A DNA stretch of 64,000 nucleotides from Flavobacterium fluvii (GTDB taxonomy: Bacteria; Bacteroidota; Bacteroidia; Flavobacteriales; Flavobacteriaceae), in contig NZ_FQWB01000005.1 in NCBI RefSeq assembly GCF_900129545.1, forward strand, positions 1 through 64,000, written 5' to 3'. This document shows, piece after piece, positions 32,628-41,463 of this stretch. Both the position numbers and the translations under genes were made by a program. How positions within the stretch are numbered: the first letter of the stretch is position 1; each line of letters opens with the position of its first letter. A model generated the notes under the pieces. That model was given only the letters and a program-made list of their open reading frames with translations. It made no database searches and had not been told where the DNA came from.

Positions 32628-33080
32628 ATGAAAAAAATAGCCTCGTTTATTGCATTACTGCTTATCGCCACATCCTGTGTAAGCACCAAATCAACACTAA
32701 AAAACGTGGATGACAATGCTCCCACTCCACAACTAAAAAACAACATCTTTGTCATTACTGAATACAGCAAAGACAAAAAGTACGGTTACAACAAAGATTA
32801 TCCCATCAATATTTTTTACGGAAACACCACCAAAAACGAAATCATCAACCAACAGCGTTTCTTGAATGCCTTGGCCGGTCCAAATGGTGAAAAAATCACT
32901 TATACCAAACTGGAAAGTTGTTGTCCATTTCCAACAAAAAGAAGCGACATGGGTGCCGGTTTACTGGAAGTGTATGAATTAAAATGGGAAGGACAGAAAA
33001 CTCCAGTCACCCTATATTTGAACATTTACGAAAAAGGACTTTTGAAGGTTCCAGTGGGATTGTCCTTGAAAAAAAATTAA
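32628..33080 (+). CDS. Lipoprotein upstream of kdsA
   Basis: The 150-aa product has a lipoprotein signal (ASFIALLLIATSC, Cys17) and a globular C-terminal part containing QQRFLNALAGPNGE and ESCCPFPTKRS, with a double Cys. Similar proteins next to kdsA are sometimes labelled as KDO-8-phosphate synthase in databases (from memory), apparently by neighbour transfer; nothing in the sequence supports that enzyme activity. Function is unknown. It is 61 nt upstream of kdsA, which has its own promoter. Confidence 0.78.
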   Translation: MKKIASFIALLLIATSCVSTKSTLKNVDDNAPTPQLKNNIFVITEYSKDKKYGYNKDYPINIFYGNTTKNEIINQQRFLNALAGPNGEKITYTKLESCCPFPTKRSDMGAGLLEVYELKWEGQKTPVTLYLNIYEKGLLKVPVGLSLKKN

Positions 33081-33114
33081 CTCTAAACTTAAATCGTAAA
33101 CCATAAATCCTGAC

Positions 33115-33122
33115 TATCTTTG
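33115..33122 (+). promoter_or_regulatory. -7 box TATCTTTG of kdsA
   Basis: TATCTTTG matches TAnnTTTG and is 19 nt before the ATG at 33142. Confidence 0.6.
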
Positions 33123-33141
33123 CGCTTTCAAAAATCACGTT

Positions 33142-33960
33142 ATGAACATACAGCATATTCCACAAATCAAACATACCGATAGTGGCAACTTCTTTTTATT
33201 GGCTGGCCCTTGTGCCATTGAAGGCGAAGAAATGGCGATGCGAATTGCCGAAAAACTAGTGGGAATCTCCGATAAGTTAGAAATTCCTTATGTTTTCAAA
33301 GGTTCTTTCAAGAAAGCCAATCGTTCTCGAATTGACAGTTTTTCAGGAATTGGAGACGAAAAAGCTTTACGAATTCTTCGCAAAGTTTCTGAAACTTTTG
33401 GCGTTCCCACCGTTACCGATATTCACACCAATGAAGATGCCGTTATGGCTGCCGAATATGTGGATGTGTTGCAAATTCCCGCTTTTTTGGTTCGTCAAAC
33501 CGATTTAGTTGTGGCTGCTGCCAATACCGGAAAAGTTGTGAATCTAAAAAAAGGCCAATTCATGAGTCCTGAAAGCATGAAACACGCCGTACAAAAAGTA
33601 TTGGATTGCAACAACCAAAACGTGATGGTAACCGATCGTGGAACCATGTTTGGCTACCAAGACATGATTGTTGATTTTCGTGGAATTCCAACCATGCAAC
33701 AATATGCCAGCACGGTTCTTGACGTGACCCATTCCTTGCAACAACCCAACCAAACTGCCGGAGTGACTGGTGGAAGACCCGACATGATTGAGACCATTGC
33801 CAAAGCAGGAATTGCCGTGGGCGTGGATGGAATTTTTATAGAAACCCATTTTGATCCTGCCAATGCCAAAAGTGATGGTGCCAATATGTTGCATTTAGAT
33901 TACTTCGAAGCTTTAATGACCAAGTTGGTTGCGATTAGAAAAACCATCAATCAATTTTAA
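33142..33960 (+). CDS. kdsA: 3-deoxy-8-phosphooctulonate synthase
   Basis: The 272-aa product has the KdsA/DAHP-type blocks LLAGPCAIEGEEMAMR, FKGSFKKANRSRI, TDIHTNEDA and DRGTMFGYQDMIVDFRG. It condenses arabinose-5-phosphate and phosphoenolpyruvate into KDO-8-phosphate for the lipopolysaccharide inner core. Length is normal. The downstream barrel gene starts 14 nt after its stop. Confidence 0.95.
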   Translation: MNIQHIPQIKHTDSGNFFLLAGPCAIEGEEMAMRIAEKLVGISDKLEIPYVFKGSFKKANRSRIDSFSGIGDEKALRILRKVSETFGVPTVTDIHTNEDAVMAAEYVDVLQIPAFLVRQTDLVVAAANTGKVVNLKKGQFMSPESMKHAVQKVLDCNNQNVMVTDRGTMFGYQDMIVDFRGIPTMQQYASTVLDVTHSLQQPNQTAGVTGGRPDMIETIAKAGIAVGVDGIFIETHFDPANAKSDGANMLHLDYFEALMTKLVAIRKTINQF

Positions 33961-33973
33961 TTCAATCTCAAAA

Positions 33974-34909
33974 GTGAAAACAAACATTTTAAATTTTTCG
34001 TTTTTAATACTCTTCGTTTCCATCAATTCATTCGCACAGAATGACACCATCAAAAAAGAGAATGACACTATCAAAATAGAAAGATATACCAGCCACAACA
34101 AGGGAAAATTCACCGTTTCTTGGGGAGGAAACCGAGAAAAGTTTACCGAATCAGACATTCATTTTATGGGAGATGATTACAATTTTGTGGTAGCCAATGC
34201 CAAGGCTCATGACAAACCAAAAGGCTGGCATGTGGACTACATCACCCCAGGCCGAATGACGGTTCCTCAAACCAATTTTAAAATGGGTTATTTTGTGACT
34301 GACCATTACAGTGTTTCTATAGGTATTGATCACATGAAATATGTAATGACACAAAACCAAACGGCCAATGTTACCGGAATCATTAATTTACCTGCAGAAC
34401 AATCTGGATCTTATTACAACGGAGGTTATAATAATACACCTGTAGATATGTCCCAAAATGGTGCTCAGGAAGGTGGTTTTGAGGAAGGTACAACTCAGGA
34501 AGGTATTCCTGCTTTTCTAATGTTCGAACATACAGACGGATTGAATTATGTTTACAGCGAAATCGCTAGACAAGACGATATTTCGCATTGGTTTGGCATT
34601 ACAAACACAGACAAGATACAGATAAACATCAACGAAGGTTTTGGAATAGGATTATTATATCCAAAAACCAATACCACCCTTTTGGGCAAAGAAAGATACG
34701 ACGAATTTCACGTATCGGGTTATGGAACTTCAATCAAAGCTGGAATCAACTTGACTATTTTCAAATATTTTACCATTGAAGGCGCATTAAAAGGCGGTTA
34801 CATCAATATGCCAGATATTCGAACTACACAAAGTACATCAGACAAGGCAAAACAAGAGTTCTTCTTTGGAGAAACCATCATTGCTTTTGGAGGAATCTTT
34901 AGAATATAA
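33974..34909 (+). CDS. Outer-membrane beta-barrel protein
   Basis: From the GTG at 33974 (311 aa) the product starts with a clean signal peptide (KTNILNFSFLILFVSINSFAQ). The longer in-frame start at 33929 would add 15 residues overlapping kdsA and bury the signal. The body has alternating strands, a Gly/Glu-rich loop (GGFEEGTTQEG) and ends with GGIFRI, typical of a barrel. No specific family is recognised. It follows kdsA by 14 nt and probably shares its transcript. Confidence 0.7.
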   Translation: MKTNILNFSFLILFVSINSFAQNDTIKKENDTIKIERYTSHNKGKFTVSWGGNREKFTESDIHFMGDDYNFVVANAKAHDKPKGWHVDYITPGRMTVPQTNFKMGYFVTDHYSVSIGIDHMKYVMTQNQTANVTGIINLPAEQSGSYYNGGYNNTPVDMSQNGAQEGGFEEGTTQEGIPAFLMFEHTDGLNYVYSEIARQDDISHWFGITNTDKIQININEGFGIGLLYPKTNTTLLGKERYDEFHVSGYGTSIKAGINLTIFKYFTIEGALKGGYINMPDIRTTQSTSDKAKQEFFFGETIIAFGGIFRI

Positions 34910-34928
34910 ATCCATTTCAAGTTCTATT

Positions 34929-34952
34929 AAAAATCTCCTTCGGGAGATTTTT
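34929..34952. terminator. Terminator with TTCG tetraloop
   Basis: AAAAATCTCC (34929-34938), TTCG loop, GGAGATTTTT (34943-34952): a compact very stable hairpin that can serve both converging genes. It lies just before the DUF1801 stop. Confidence 0.88.
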
Positions 34953-35303
34953 TTATTTATACAAAGTTTGGGCTTCCCGAATTACGTCTTTCAAAACATC
35001 ATTGTCAATAACTTCCAGATTATAATAACGAAGCGATTTTACGGTGTTTCTATTTTCGGATTCAAGAAATTTTTGGTTTCCTTTCAGTTTAAAACCTCTG
35101 GCAAAACCGGCATCAACAAAACCTTTCTTGTGATTGGGTGCCAGATAACAAAATGGCTTTTTATTGTAATAGAAATAAGGAATCCCATACTTGAACAACA
35201 ACTCCAAATCGGGAATTTCACGTTTAAAAACACTAATCAAATGCAGTAAAATCGATTGGTATTTCTCGGGTTGGCGAAAGATATATTCCTCTGTTAATTT
35301 CAT
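34953..35303 (-). CDS. DUF1801 family protein
   Basis: The 116-aa product fits DUF1801 (YdhG-like): LELLFKYGIPYFYYNKKPFCYLA and GFARGFKL are the recognisable blocks. The family has a small alpha/beta fold and no established activity. It is a single gene between the terminator at 34929 and the regulated membrane gene at 35379, transcribed away from the latter. Confidence 0.78.
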   Translation of the reverse strand: MKLTEEYIFRQPEKYQSILLHLISVFKREIPDLELLFKYGIPYFYYNKKPFCYLAPNHKKGFVDAGFARGFKLKGNQKFLESENRNTVKSLRYYNLEVIDNDVLKDVIREAQTLYK

Positions 35304-35351
35304 TTTGTAAAAATAATTAAAAAAACAGTGTACAATTCAAATATTATCATT

Positions 35352-35370
35352 TACTTTGTAATTCAAAGTA
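35352..35370. promoter_or_regulatory. Operator copy 1, TACTTTG-N5-CAAAGTA
   Basis: Perfect 7-bp arms (35352-35358 and 35364-35370), 8 nt before the ATG at 35379. The same palindrome with the same flanks recurs at 36321. The winged-helix regulator encoded between them is the likely ligand. Confidence 0.65.
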
Positions 35371-35378
35371 CTTTAAAA

Positions 35379-36002
35379 ATGGAAAACGAAAAATACCTTA
35401 ACGACATTTCTGAAATTAAAAATTTAATGGATAAATCGTCTCGATTCATTTCATTGAGTGGACTTTCTGGAATTTTGGCGGGTCTGTATTGCTTGATTGG
35501 AGCTGGACTCACGTATAAAATAATTTATTTTGACACGACAACATTAGGAAACTATGGCGATTTAATCATCACTGAAACAACACTACTCCAACTTTTCATC
35601 ATTGCTGCAACAGTAATTGTGTTGTCGTTAGTAACTGCCATCGTTTTAAGTATTAGAAAAGCTAAAAAAAGCAACGACAGGATTTGGAATACTTCCACGA
35701 AACGATTGCTAATCAATTTTATGATTCCATTTTTGTCTGGCGGTATTTTTATTTTGTTTTTAATCGAAAAAGAAATATTGGGATTGGTTGCTCCATTAAC
35801 ATTGATTTTTTACGGTTTGGCTTGTGTAAATGCGAGCAAATATACCCTTGGCGATATTCGCTATTTAGGAATTTCGATGATACTTTTAGGCTTGCTTTCT
35901 ACTTGGTTTTTGGGATATGGTTTGCTGTTTTGGGCATTGGGTTTCGGAGTTTGCCACATTCTTTATGGTTCCATAATGTATTACAAATACGATAGAAAAT
36001 AA
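35379..36002 (+). CDS. Hypothetical multi-pass membrane protein (207 aa)
   Basis: From the ATG at 35379 the product starts MENEKYLNDISEIKNLMDKS, an amphipathic helix, followed by about six membrane helices. An upstream start at 35328 is rejected because the operator and probable promoter lie between. It is directly followed (2-nt gap) by the winged-helix regulator, so the two are one transcript, and it shares the operator with the CreD operon. Function is unknown; a membrane sensor or stress protein linked to that regulator is a guess. Confidence 0.75.
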   Translation: MENEKYLNDISEIKNLMDKSSRFISLSGLSGILAGLYCLIGAGLTYKIIYFDTTTLGNYGDLIITETTLLQLFIIAATVIVLSLVTAIVLSIRKAKKSNDRIWNTSTKRLLINFMIPFLSGGIFILFLIEKEILGLVAPLTLIFYGLACVNASKYTLGDIRYLGISMILLGLLSTWFLGYGLLFWALGFGVCHILYGSIMYYKYDRK

Positions 36003-36004
36003 TT

Positions 36005-36301
36005 TTGAAAAACATCATCCAAAATATAAACAAAGCTTTTGATCATAGAATACGACTGGGAATCATGTCGGTTTTGATGGTCAATGAATCTGCCGATTTC
36101 AGTACACTGAAAGAACTTTTGGGCGTTACCGACGGAAATCTGGCCAGCCATACCAAGGCATTGGAACTCGAAAATTATATCGCCATTGAAAAACAATTCA
36201 TCGGCAAAAAACCAAACACCAGTTACAGGGCATCCAAAGAAGGAAGAAAAGCATTCCAAGAACACATTGAGGCTCTTGAAAAATTAATTCAAAAACGATA
36301 A
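36005..36301 (+). CDS. Winged-helix transcriptional regulator
   Basis: The 98-aa product matches the short winged-helix type annotated as HTH_34 or MarR/ArsR-like: DHRIRLGIMSVLM, FSTLKELLGVTDGNLASHTKALE (recognition helix) and the wing FIGKKPNTSYRAS. It starts with TTG at 36005, 2 nt after the upstream stop. Matching palindromes at 35352 and 36321 stand in front of its own operon and the next one, suggesting it represses or activates both. Confidence 0.87.
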   Translation: MKNIIQNINKAFDHRIRLGIMSVLMVNESADFSTLKELLGVTDGNLASHTKALELENYIAIEKQFIGKKPNTSYRASKEGRKAFQEHIEALEKLIQKR

Positions 36302-36320
36302 CAGTATTTTTTTTTTCATT

Positions 36321-36339
36321 TACTTTGAAATTCAAAGTA
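36321..36339. promoter_or_regulatory. Operator copy 2, TACTTTG-N5-CAAAGTA
   Basis: Same 7-bp arms and AATT centre as 35352-35370, with matching flanks (TTTACTTTG before, CTTT after). It lies 17 nt before the ATG at 36357. Confidence 0.65.
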
Positions 36340-36356
36340 CTTTTAGAAAACAAATT

Positions 36357-36680
36357 ATGGAAACACCAACATTTGAACCATCTCTCAAAGGAAAATTTTC
36401 GACAGAATTGGCAATTACATCCTTTGCAATAGGAACAGTTTTATTGGTAATCCAAAAACTTGCTCCCTACAATTTTGCAATTCTATTCATAGGCTTTTTT
36501 TATGTTCTTTTTGCCATACTGGTCAATGGAATAATGCTAATAAGCCTCGCTTATCACTTCATTATTTTACCCAAGTATAGAGATTATATTGCCATTAAGA
36601 TCTTGATTCTGTTGGCAAATATTCCTATTACCATCTTGTATATTCTAATCGTATTCAATATCAATCTTTTAAATCTTTAA
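36357..36680 (+). CDS. Small membrane protein upstream of creD (107 aa)
   Basis: The 107-aa product has three membrane helices (about 15-35, 41-70 and 82-105) and a short soluble start METPTFEPSLKG. The similar start METPENQ in CreD is notable. It is 2 nt upstream of creD and shares its operator-bearing promoter. No family is recognised; function is probably linked to CreD. Confidence 0.7.
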   Translation: METPTFEPSLKGKFSTELAITSFAIGTVLLVIQKLAPYNFAILFIGFFYVLFAILVNGIMLISLAYHFIILPKYRDYIAIKILILLANIPITILYILIVFNINLLNL

Positions 36681-36682
36681 TC

Positions 36683-38047
36683 ATGGAAACACCAGAAAAT
36701 CAAAATGTAATATCTAATTTCATTAAATCCAACACTGCCAAAATGATCATGGTTGGCATGCTGACACTCGTTTTACTTATTCCACTCGAATTCGTAAAAA
36801 ACTTGATTGCCGAAAGGTCGCAAAGACAAGAAGAAGTCATAACCGAAATCAATGATAAATGGGGAGGAAACGTCTTTCTGTATGGTCCAATATTGAAAGT
36901 TCCCTACACCTATTATGAAGAAACACTTTCTATAAACGAAAAAACAAAAGAAACCGTAAAGCAGAGAAAAGCTTACACCAACTACGCCTACTTTTTCCCT
37001 GAAGAACTCAAGGCAAAATCGAATGTAACCACCAAAGTCTTGAACAGAAACAATTATGAATCGGTGGTTTTTAGTTCCAAAATGAAGTTTGAGGGCAATT
37101 ACATTCATCCGGATTTCAGCAGCAAAAACATTGTAAACGAAGATATTCAGTGGAATAAAGCCACAATTTTGATACAAACCACCAATTTGAAAAGCATCAA
37201 AGACGAGGTGAAAATCAATTTTGGAAACACCAATTTGACCTTTGAACCCGTTTACAATTCGAACTCAAAAGTAACCACCGAAGCCTTGGAAACTGGTTAT
37301 ATCGATTTGGGCAAAATACTGAATCAAGGAAAAACCGCCTTCCATTTCGACATCTCTTACAATGGAAGCCAACAATTAAAAATGGTTCCCATCGGGAAAA
37401 CCACGCAGTTGAGTATGGAATCCAATTGGGCATCGCCAAGTTTTACCGGCAATTTTCTTCCGGATGACAAGACCAAACAAATCAGCGCCAATGGATTTGT
37501 GGCCAATTGGAAAATTCTGCATATCAACAGGTCTTTTTCGCAACAAACTTTCAATAATTTGCCGGATTTAAGCCAATATGCTTTTGGCGTTGATTTCGTG
37601 ATTCCCGTAAACCAATACCAGCAAAACGAACGAGCCTCGAAATATGGTTTCTTGGTTATCGGCTTGACTTTCCTAATTTTCTTCTTGATACAATCGATAA
37701 GTAAAATCAAGATTCACATCTTCCAATATACAATGATTGGACTTTCATTAATTATGTTTTACACCTTGTTGATTTCGATTACGGAACACAGCAGTTTTAT
37801 GAAAGCCTACATCATTGCCGGAATTTCGGTAATTACGCTAATCACGCTGTATTCTATTTCTATATTAAAAAACAGGAAGTTCCCACTATTTATAGCTGCT
37901 TCGCTTGGCTCTTTATACACTTTTCTGTATGTAATTATCCAGTTGGAAAACTATGCTTTACTGGTGGGAAGCATCGGATTGTTTGCCATTCTTGCCGCCG
38001 TAATGTATTTTTCCAGAAAGATTGATTGGAGCAACGGGAATTCTTAA
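36683..38047 (+). CDS. creD: CreD family inner-membrane protein
   Basis: The 454-aa product has one N-terminal membrane helix (MIMVGMLTLVLLIPLEFV), the CreD periplasmic start LIAERSQRQEEVITEINDKWGG followed by GPILKVPY, and about six C-terminal helices. CreD belongs to the cell-envelope integrity proteins controlled by CreBC in enterobacteria; its exact function is unsettled. Here control appears to be through the winged-helix regulator and the palindrome at 36321. A hairpin terminator follows. Confidence 0.93.
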   Translation: METPENQNVISNFIKSNTAKMIMVGMLTLVLLIPLEFVKNLIAERSQRQEEVITEINDKWGGNVFLYGPILKVPYTYYEETLSINEKTKETVKQRKAYTNYAYFFPEELKAKSNVTTKVLNRNNYESVVFSSKMKFEGNYIHPDFSSKNIVNEDIQWNKATILIQTTNLKSIKDEVKINFGNTNLTFEPVYNSNSKVTTEALETGYIDLGKILNQGKTAFHFDISYNGSQQLKMVPIGKTTQLSMESNWASPSFTGNFLPDDKTKQISANGFVANWKILHINRSFSQQTFNNLPDLSQYAFGVDFVIPVNQYQQNERASKYGFLVIGLTFLIFFLIQSISKIKIHIFQYTMIGLSLIMFYTLLISITEHSSFMKAYIIAGISVITLITLYSISILKNRKFPLFIAASLGSLYTFLYVIIQLENYALLVGSIGLFAILAAVMYFSRKIDWSNGNS

Positions 38048-38066
38048 TTTATCTCTAAAATCAAAA

Positions 38067-38106
38067 AAAAAAGAACTCTTTACTTAATTGTTTTGAGTTC
38101 TTTTTT
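38067..38106 (+). terminator. Hairpin terminator after creD
   Basis: AAAAAAGAACTC (38067-38078) pairs with GAGTTCTTTTTT (38095-38106), then more T. Confidence 0.8.
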
Positions 38107-38261
38107 TTGTACATTATTGTAATAATTTATCCTTACTTTAGTGGGGTAAATAAGGAACCTTATTTTTTAGCCTAATGCCAAATGGATTTGGGAAAATTGC
38201 GGCCATTTTTTTGGCTGTTATAACAGAAGTTGTGCGTCATACTAAAAACCGAATCGGAGAA

Positions 38262-38795
38262 ATGGAATTACTTATAATACTTTATACCATTGTCACTTTC
38301 TTAATTGGAATACCAATTGGTATTTCATATTTAATTTATCGATGGATTAAGAAAAGAGAATTTGACAAAATGTATAGATTATTAGCACTTATTCCATTGA
38401 TTATTGTTGGATATTTCATTTATGATGCTATTTATCCTGATACCGATTTTTACAAAACCGACTTTCAAGAAGTAACAGAAATGGAATTTCCAGAAAATGG
38501 TGAAATAATTTATAAAACTGCTTCATTTCCTGACCAATTTGGAGATTATACATCTTCATTTTTAGCTGAATTTGACAAAGAATATATTAAAAAACTTGAA
38601 GCAAATCTGAAAAATAAAAGCTTTGTTAAGGAAGAAGACAAAATGAGCTCAAATGAACTCTATTATATAGAAAACCGAAAAGGCAATATAAAATATTCAG
38701 CAGAATATAGTAAAGATTTAGATGGAGGGAAATATTATTCAGTCGGATTTTTAAATGATAATAAATCTGTAATAGTTACAAGAGTAAGTTGGTGA
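38262..38795 (+). CDS. Hypothetical membrane-anchored protein (177 aa)
   Basis: From the ATG at 38262 the product starts MELLIILYTIVTFLIGIPIG, with two membrane helices in the first 70 residues, followed by a soluble domain (about 75-177) with mixed charge. A longer frame from 38175 adds a segment that does not resemble a protein start. No family is recognised. The gene has a lower GC content than its neighbours and stands with an acetyltransferase gene (45-nt gap) as an accessory pair. Confidence 0.6.
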   Translation: MELLIILYTIVTFLIGIPIGISYLIYRWIKKREFDKMYRLLALIPLIIVGYFIYDAIYPDTDFYKTDFQEVTEMEFPENGEIIYKTASFPDQFGDYTSSFLAEFDKEYIKKLEANLKNKSFVKEEDKMSSNELYYIENRKGNIKYSAEYSKDLDGGKYYSVGFLNDNKSVIVTRVSW

Positions 38796-38840
38796 AAGTA
38801 CAAAAGCACAACAACACGGAAAGAAACAACATCAAACAAA

Positions 38841-39335
38841 ATGAAACTACCACCATACAACATTTTTCCAAATATCACAGGCGACAAAATTTACCTAAGA
38901 CAAATTCTGATATCGGACATTAAAGACCTTGTCGAAATTTCGTTTTATGACGCTGTTCAAGCCACAACAGTAAAACAGGCGACAGTAATGCAAGTTAAAA
39001 TCAACCAAGATTATATTGACGGTAATTCAATTCATTGGGGAATTGCAGACCAATTAACGAATAAAATTGTAGGGACTTGCGGTTACTATCGTGGACTTGA
39101 CAAAGGAGAAGGCGAATTGGGTTGCGTTTTATTACCTCCATACCGAGGACAAGGTTATATGACTTCTGCAATGGCATTAGCCATTGAATTTGGATTAAAT
39201 ACTATTGGACTAAAACGTATTTGGGCAGCAACAAGTCAACAAAACAAGGAAGCAATTAAGCTTCTTGAACGGCTTAACTTTATAAAAATTGCCGATTTGG
39301 ACGACAATGAAGTTGAATACGAATTAAAAAAATAA
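38841..39335 (+). CDS. GNAT family N-acetyltransferase (RimJ/RimL-like)
   Basis: The 164-aa product has the GNAT layout: KIYLRQILISDIKDL at the start, GIADQLTNKIVGTCGYY in the middle, the acetyl-CoA-binding LPPYRGQGYMTSAMALAIEF (Q/RxxGxG-type) and KRIWAATSQQNKEAIKLLERLNF. It transfers an acetyl group to an amine; RimJ/RimL-like members act on protein N-termini or small molecules. The substrate is unknown. Confidence 0.88.
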   Translation: MKLPPYNIFPNITGDKIYLRQILISDIKDLVEISFYDAVQATTVKQATVMQVKINQDYIDGNSIHWGIADQLTNKIVGTCGYYRGLDKGEGELGCVLLPPYRGQGYMTSAMALAIEFGLNTIGLKRIWAATSQQNKEAIKLLERLNFIKIADLDDNEVEYELKK

Positions 39336-39385
39336 TACCTTCTGGTAGTTTTAAAAGTTAACTCATCCCTAAATCCTTGACCAAA

Positions 39386-39913
39386 ATGAACTCAAAAATT
39401 GGAATTCTATACGCCACGGTTGATGGACAAACCCTGAAAATCTGTAATGTAATCAAGGAAGTTTTGATCGAAAAGGGCAACTCGGTCGAATTGTTCTCCA
39501 TTGATGATTTTGACCGCAAAATAGCTGATTTTGACAAGTTCGTGATAGGTTCCAGCATTCGCTACGGAAAACACAATCCAAAAATAATTGAGTTTATAAA
39601 AGAACATAAACAAGAATTAGACAACACCCAAAACGCCTTCTTTTCGGTCAATCTTGTGGCCCGAAAACCGGAAAGAGCCACACCGGAAACCAATCCTTAT
39701 TTTATCAAATTCCTTGAAACCATTGATTGGATTCCCAATATATCGGCAGTTTTTGCAGGCAAACTCGATTATCAAAAATATCCTTTTACCGACAGATTGA
39801 TGATTCAATTGATTATGTGGATGACCAAAGGCCCCACAAATTCCAAAACAAAAATAGAATACACCGATTGGGACAAAGTCAAAGAATTTGCGGTTTTACT
39901 GAACAATTTCTAA
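39386..39913 (+). CDS. hemG: Menaquinone-dependent protoporphyrinogen oxidase (flavodoxin fold)
   Basis: The 175-aa product (from the ATG at 39386; an upstream TTG at 39377 is also in frame) matches HemG: KIGILYATVDGQTLKI (FMN-binding loop), FVIGSSIRYGKHNP, FFSVNLVARKPERATPETNPY, then RLMIQLIMWMTKG and YTDWDKVKEFA. It oxidises protoporphyrinogen IX to protoporphyrin IX in haem synthesis, using quinone at the inner membrane face. Confidence 0.92.
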   Translation: MNSKIGILYATVDGQTLKICNVIKEVLIEKGNSVELFSIDDFDRKIADFDKFVIGSSIRYGKHNPKIIEFIKEHKQELDNTQNAFFSVNLVARKPERATPETNPYFIKFLETIDWIPNISAVFAGKLDYQKYPFTDRLMIQLIMWMTKGPTNSKTKIEYTDWDKVKEFAVLLNNF

Positions 39914-40070
39914 CATTTGGCCGAGTATTTTATTCATTTACACCTTTTTTGAAGAGTTTTTAAAAAATTTATCCTTACTTTAGATTTCAATTACACATAG
40001 AAAACCCCCAAAATCTATTGTGTAGCCTTTTTATTTCTAAACAAATTTTGGTCTAAATTCATCGTCAAAA

Positions 40071-40865
40071 ATGGGTAAAACTCTAAATTGGTACTTAAGA
40101 AGACATCCGCTATTATACAAAATTAGATATCGATTAGTGTCTAAAAAAGTTTCTTTGGATAAAATCGAAAATTTTTGCTACAATGATTTAAACCTAAAAA
40201 CCAATATTCCTCCCCTATTTTTTGAAATAAACCATTTAATATTTAATGGTGTTGGCAAGGATTTAAGCGATTTTGAAAAAGCCAAAACAATTGCCATTTG
40301 GTTAAAAAAAAATATAAAAGGCGGACCAGGATTAGGCAAATCATCGACAAGGGCTTTGCAGAAAATGATCAATGGCGAAGGCGGCGTTTGCAGTGATTTC
40401 TCCCAGATTTATTCCAATTTTTGCGTCATCAACGACATAAAAGTCAAGGAATGGGGCATGAAAAGTTTGTCGAACGAATCAAGCGTTTCCGGAGGACATT
40501 CATTTAATGAAGTGTATTCGAAAGAACTTCAAAAATGGATTATGATAGATGTGGCAAAATCCATCCTTTTTTATGATGCAAATAAAAACAATCCCTTGTC
40601 AACGTTGGAATACATTGATTTTAAAAAAGAAGAAAAAGAAATCAACATTGTATCCATTTATGAAAATGACACCTTTGACAACAGCAATGCAAAGAATATC
40701 TTCCTGATTTCAAAATCCCTCCCTTTCCTCATTACGAATTACGACAATCAAACCTATGATTATTTTCTGGACAAACTGGATTTTTTTCCAGAGTCAATTG
40801 TACATGGAATATTGATTTTCATTGGGAAAAGTTATACTTTTGAGTTTCCAACAAAAGAGAATTAG
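40071..40865 (+). CDS. Transglutaminase-like protein
   Basis: The 264-aa product has the transglutaminase core triad: C107 in GGVCSDFSQIY, H143 in GGHSFNEVY and D160 in KWIMIDVAKS. No signal peptide is present, but the start is strongly basic. Bacterial members act as cysteine proteases or are linked to exopolysaccharide and cell-wall processes; the substrate is unknown. It is a single gene followed by an A-rich weak hairpin. Confidence 0.85.
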   Translation: MGKTLNWYLRRHPLLYKIRYRLVSKKVSLDKIENFCYNDLNLKTNIPPLFFEINHLIFNGVGKDLSDFEKAKTIAIWLKKNIKGGPGLGKSSTRALQKMINGEGGVCSDFSQIYSNFCVINDIKVKEWGMKSLSNESSVSGGHSFNEVYSKELQKWIMIDVAKSILFYDANKNNPLSTLEYIDFKKEEKEINIVSIYENDTFDNSNAKNIFLISKSLPFLITNYDNQTYDYFLDKLDFFPESIVHGILIFIGKSYTFEFPTKEN

Positions 40866-40917
40866 CAAAAAAAAAACGGCACTAAAAGCACCGTTTCAAG
40901 TTTCCATTAATCTAAAA

Positions 40918-41463
40918 TTATTTCTTTGGCTTCATGGCAGCCATAATAGGCACGCGATCCACAAACTGATTTACCTCATCTACCTTGTCATTCTCGTCAA
41001 AATGATAGAGAATGTGCATCCATTGTGTCATTGATGAACCTCCTTTATATTTGGCAGTTACTTCATACCAACCCATAAGCCAAATACCCGGTTTTTCCAT
41101 TTGTTGTGGTTTGTTGATTTTTATTGGCAACCAAATCTCATTTTTAAAACTAATAGTTTCTACAACATTTAATCTTCTATTTCTCCAATACTCGTCTATT
41201 GCAGGTTTGCCAACCAAGCTGTCTCCTCCATTCCAATAGTATTTTGCATTATCGGCAAAGTTAGACATCCATCCATCCATGTCTCCACTAGCCATGGCGG
41301 CCATTGCTTTCTTGCCTATTTCGGTGTACTTGGCATCGGCAAATTCTACTGGAGAAGCAGATTCTGCAGTTTTAGGTTCGTTTGCCGCTGGTTCGGCAGC
41401 AGTTTCTTTTTTGCACCCTACAAAAAGGAACGCACACAAAACAACTAAAAATAGTTTTTTCAT
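40918..41463 (-). CDS. NTF2/SnoaL-like lipoprotein
   Basis: The 181-aa product has a lipoprotein signal (LVVLCAFLFVGC, Cys17), an Ala/Glu/Pro-rich linker and a domain of about 130 residues with the NTF2-like pattern (KKAMAAMASGDMDGWMSNFADNAKYYW, GKPAIDEYW, WMHILYHFDENDKVDEVNQF). Such proteins bind small ligands or have hydrolase-like roles; here it is anchored to the envelope. No specific function can be assigned. Confidence 0.8.
   Translation of the reverse strand: MKKLFLVVLCAFLFVGCKKETAAEPAANEPKTAESASPVEFADAKYTEIGKKAMAAMASGDMDGWMSNFADNAKYYWNGGDSLVGKPAIDEYWRNRRLNVVETISFKNEIWLPIKINKPQQMEKPGIWLMGWYEVTAKYKGGSSMTQWMHILYHFDENDKVDEVNQFVDRVPIMAAMKPKK

Noticed and set aside
38175-38261. N-terminal extension of the 38262 gene
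   Set aside because: The added 29 residues do not look like a protein start, and the MELLIILYTI start is a natural membrane-protein beginning.
38175-39335. Integron-type gene cassettes
   Set aside because: The two small genes and nearby GTTGTGCGTCA-type sequence look cassette-like, but no convincing attC site pair or integrase is visible.
40867-40900. Terminator after the transglutaminase-like gene
   Set aside because: Only a 6-bp stem (AAACGG/CCGTTT) is seen and the T-run is missing; too weak to call.
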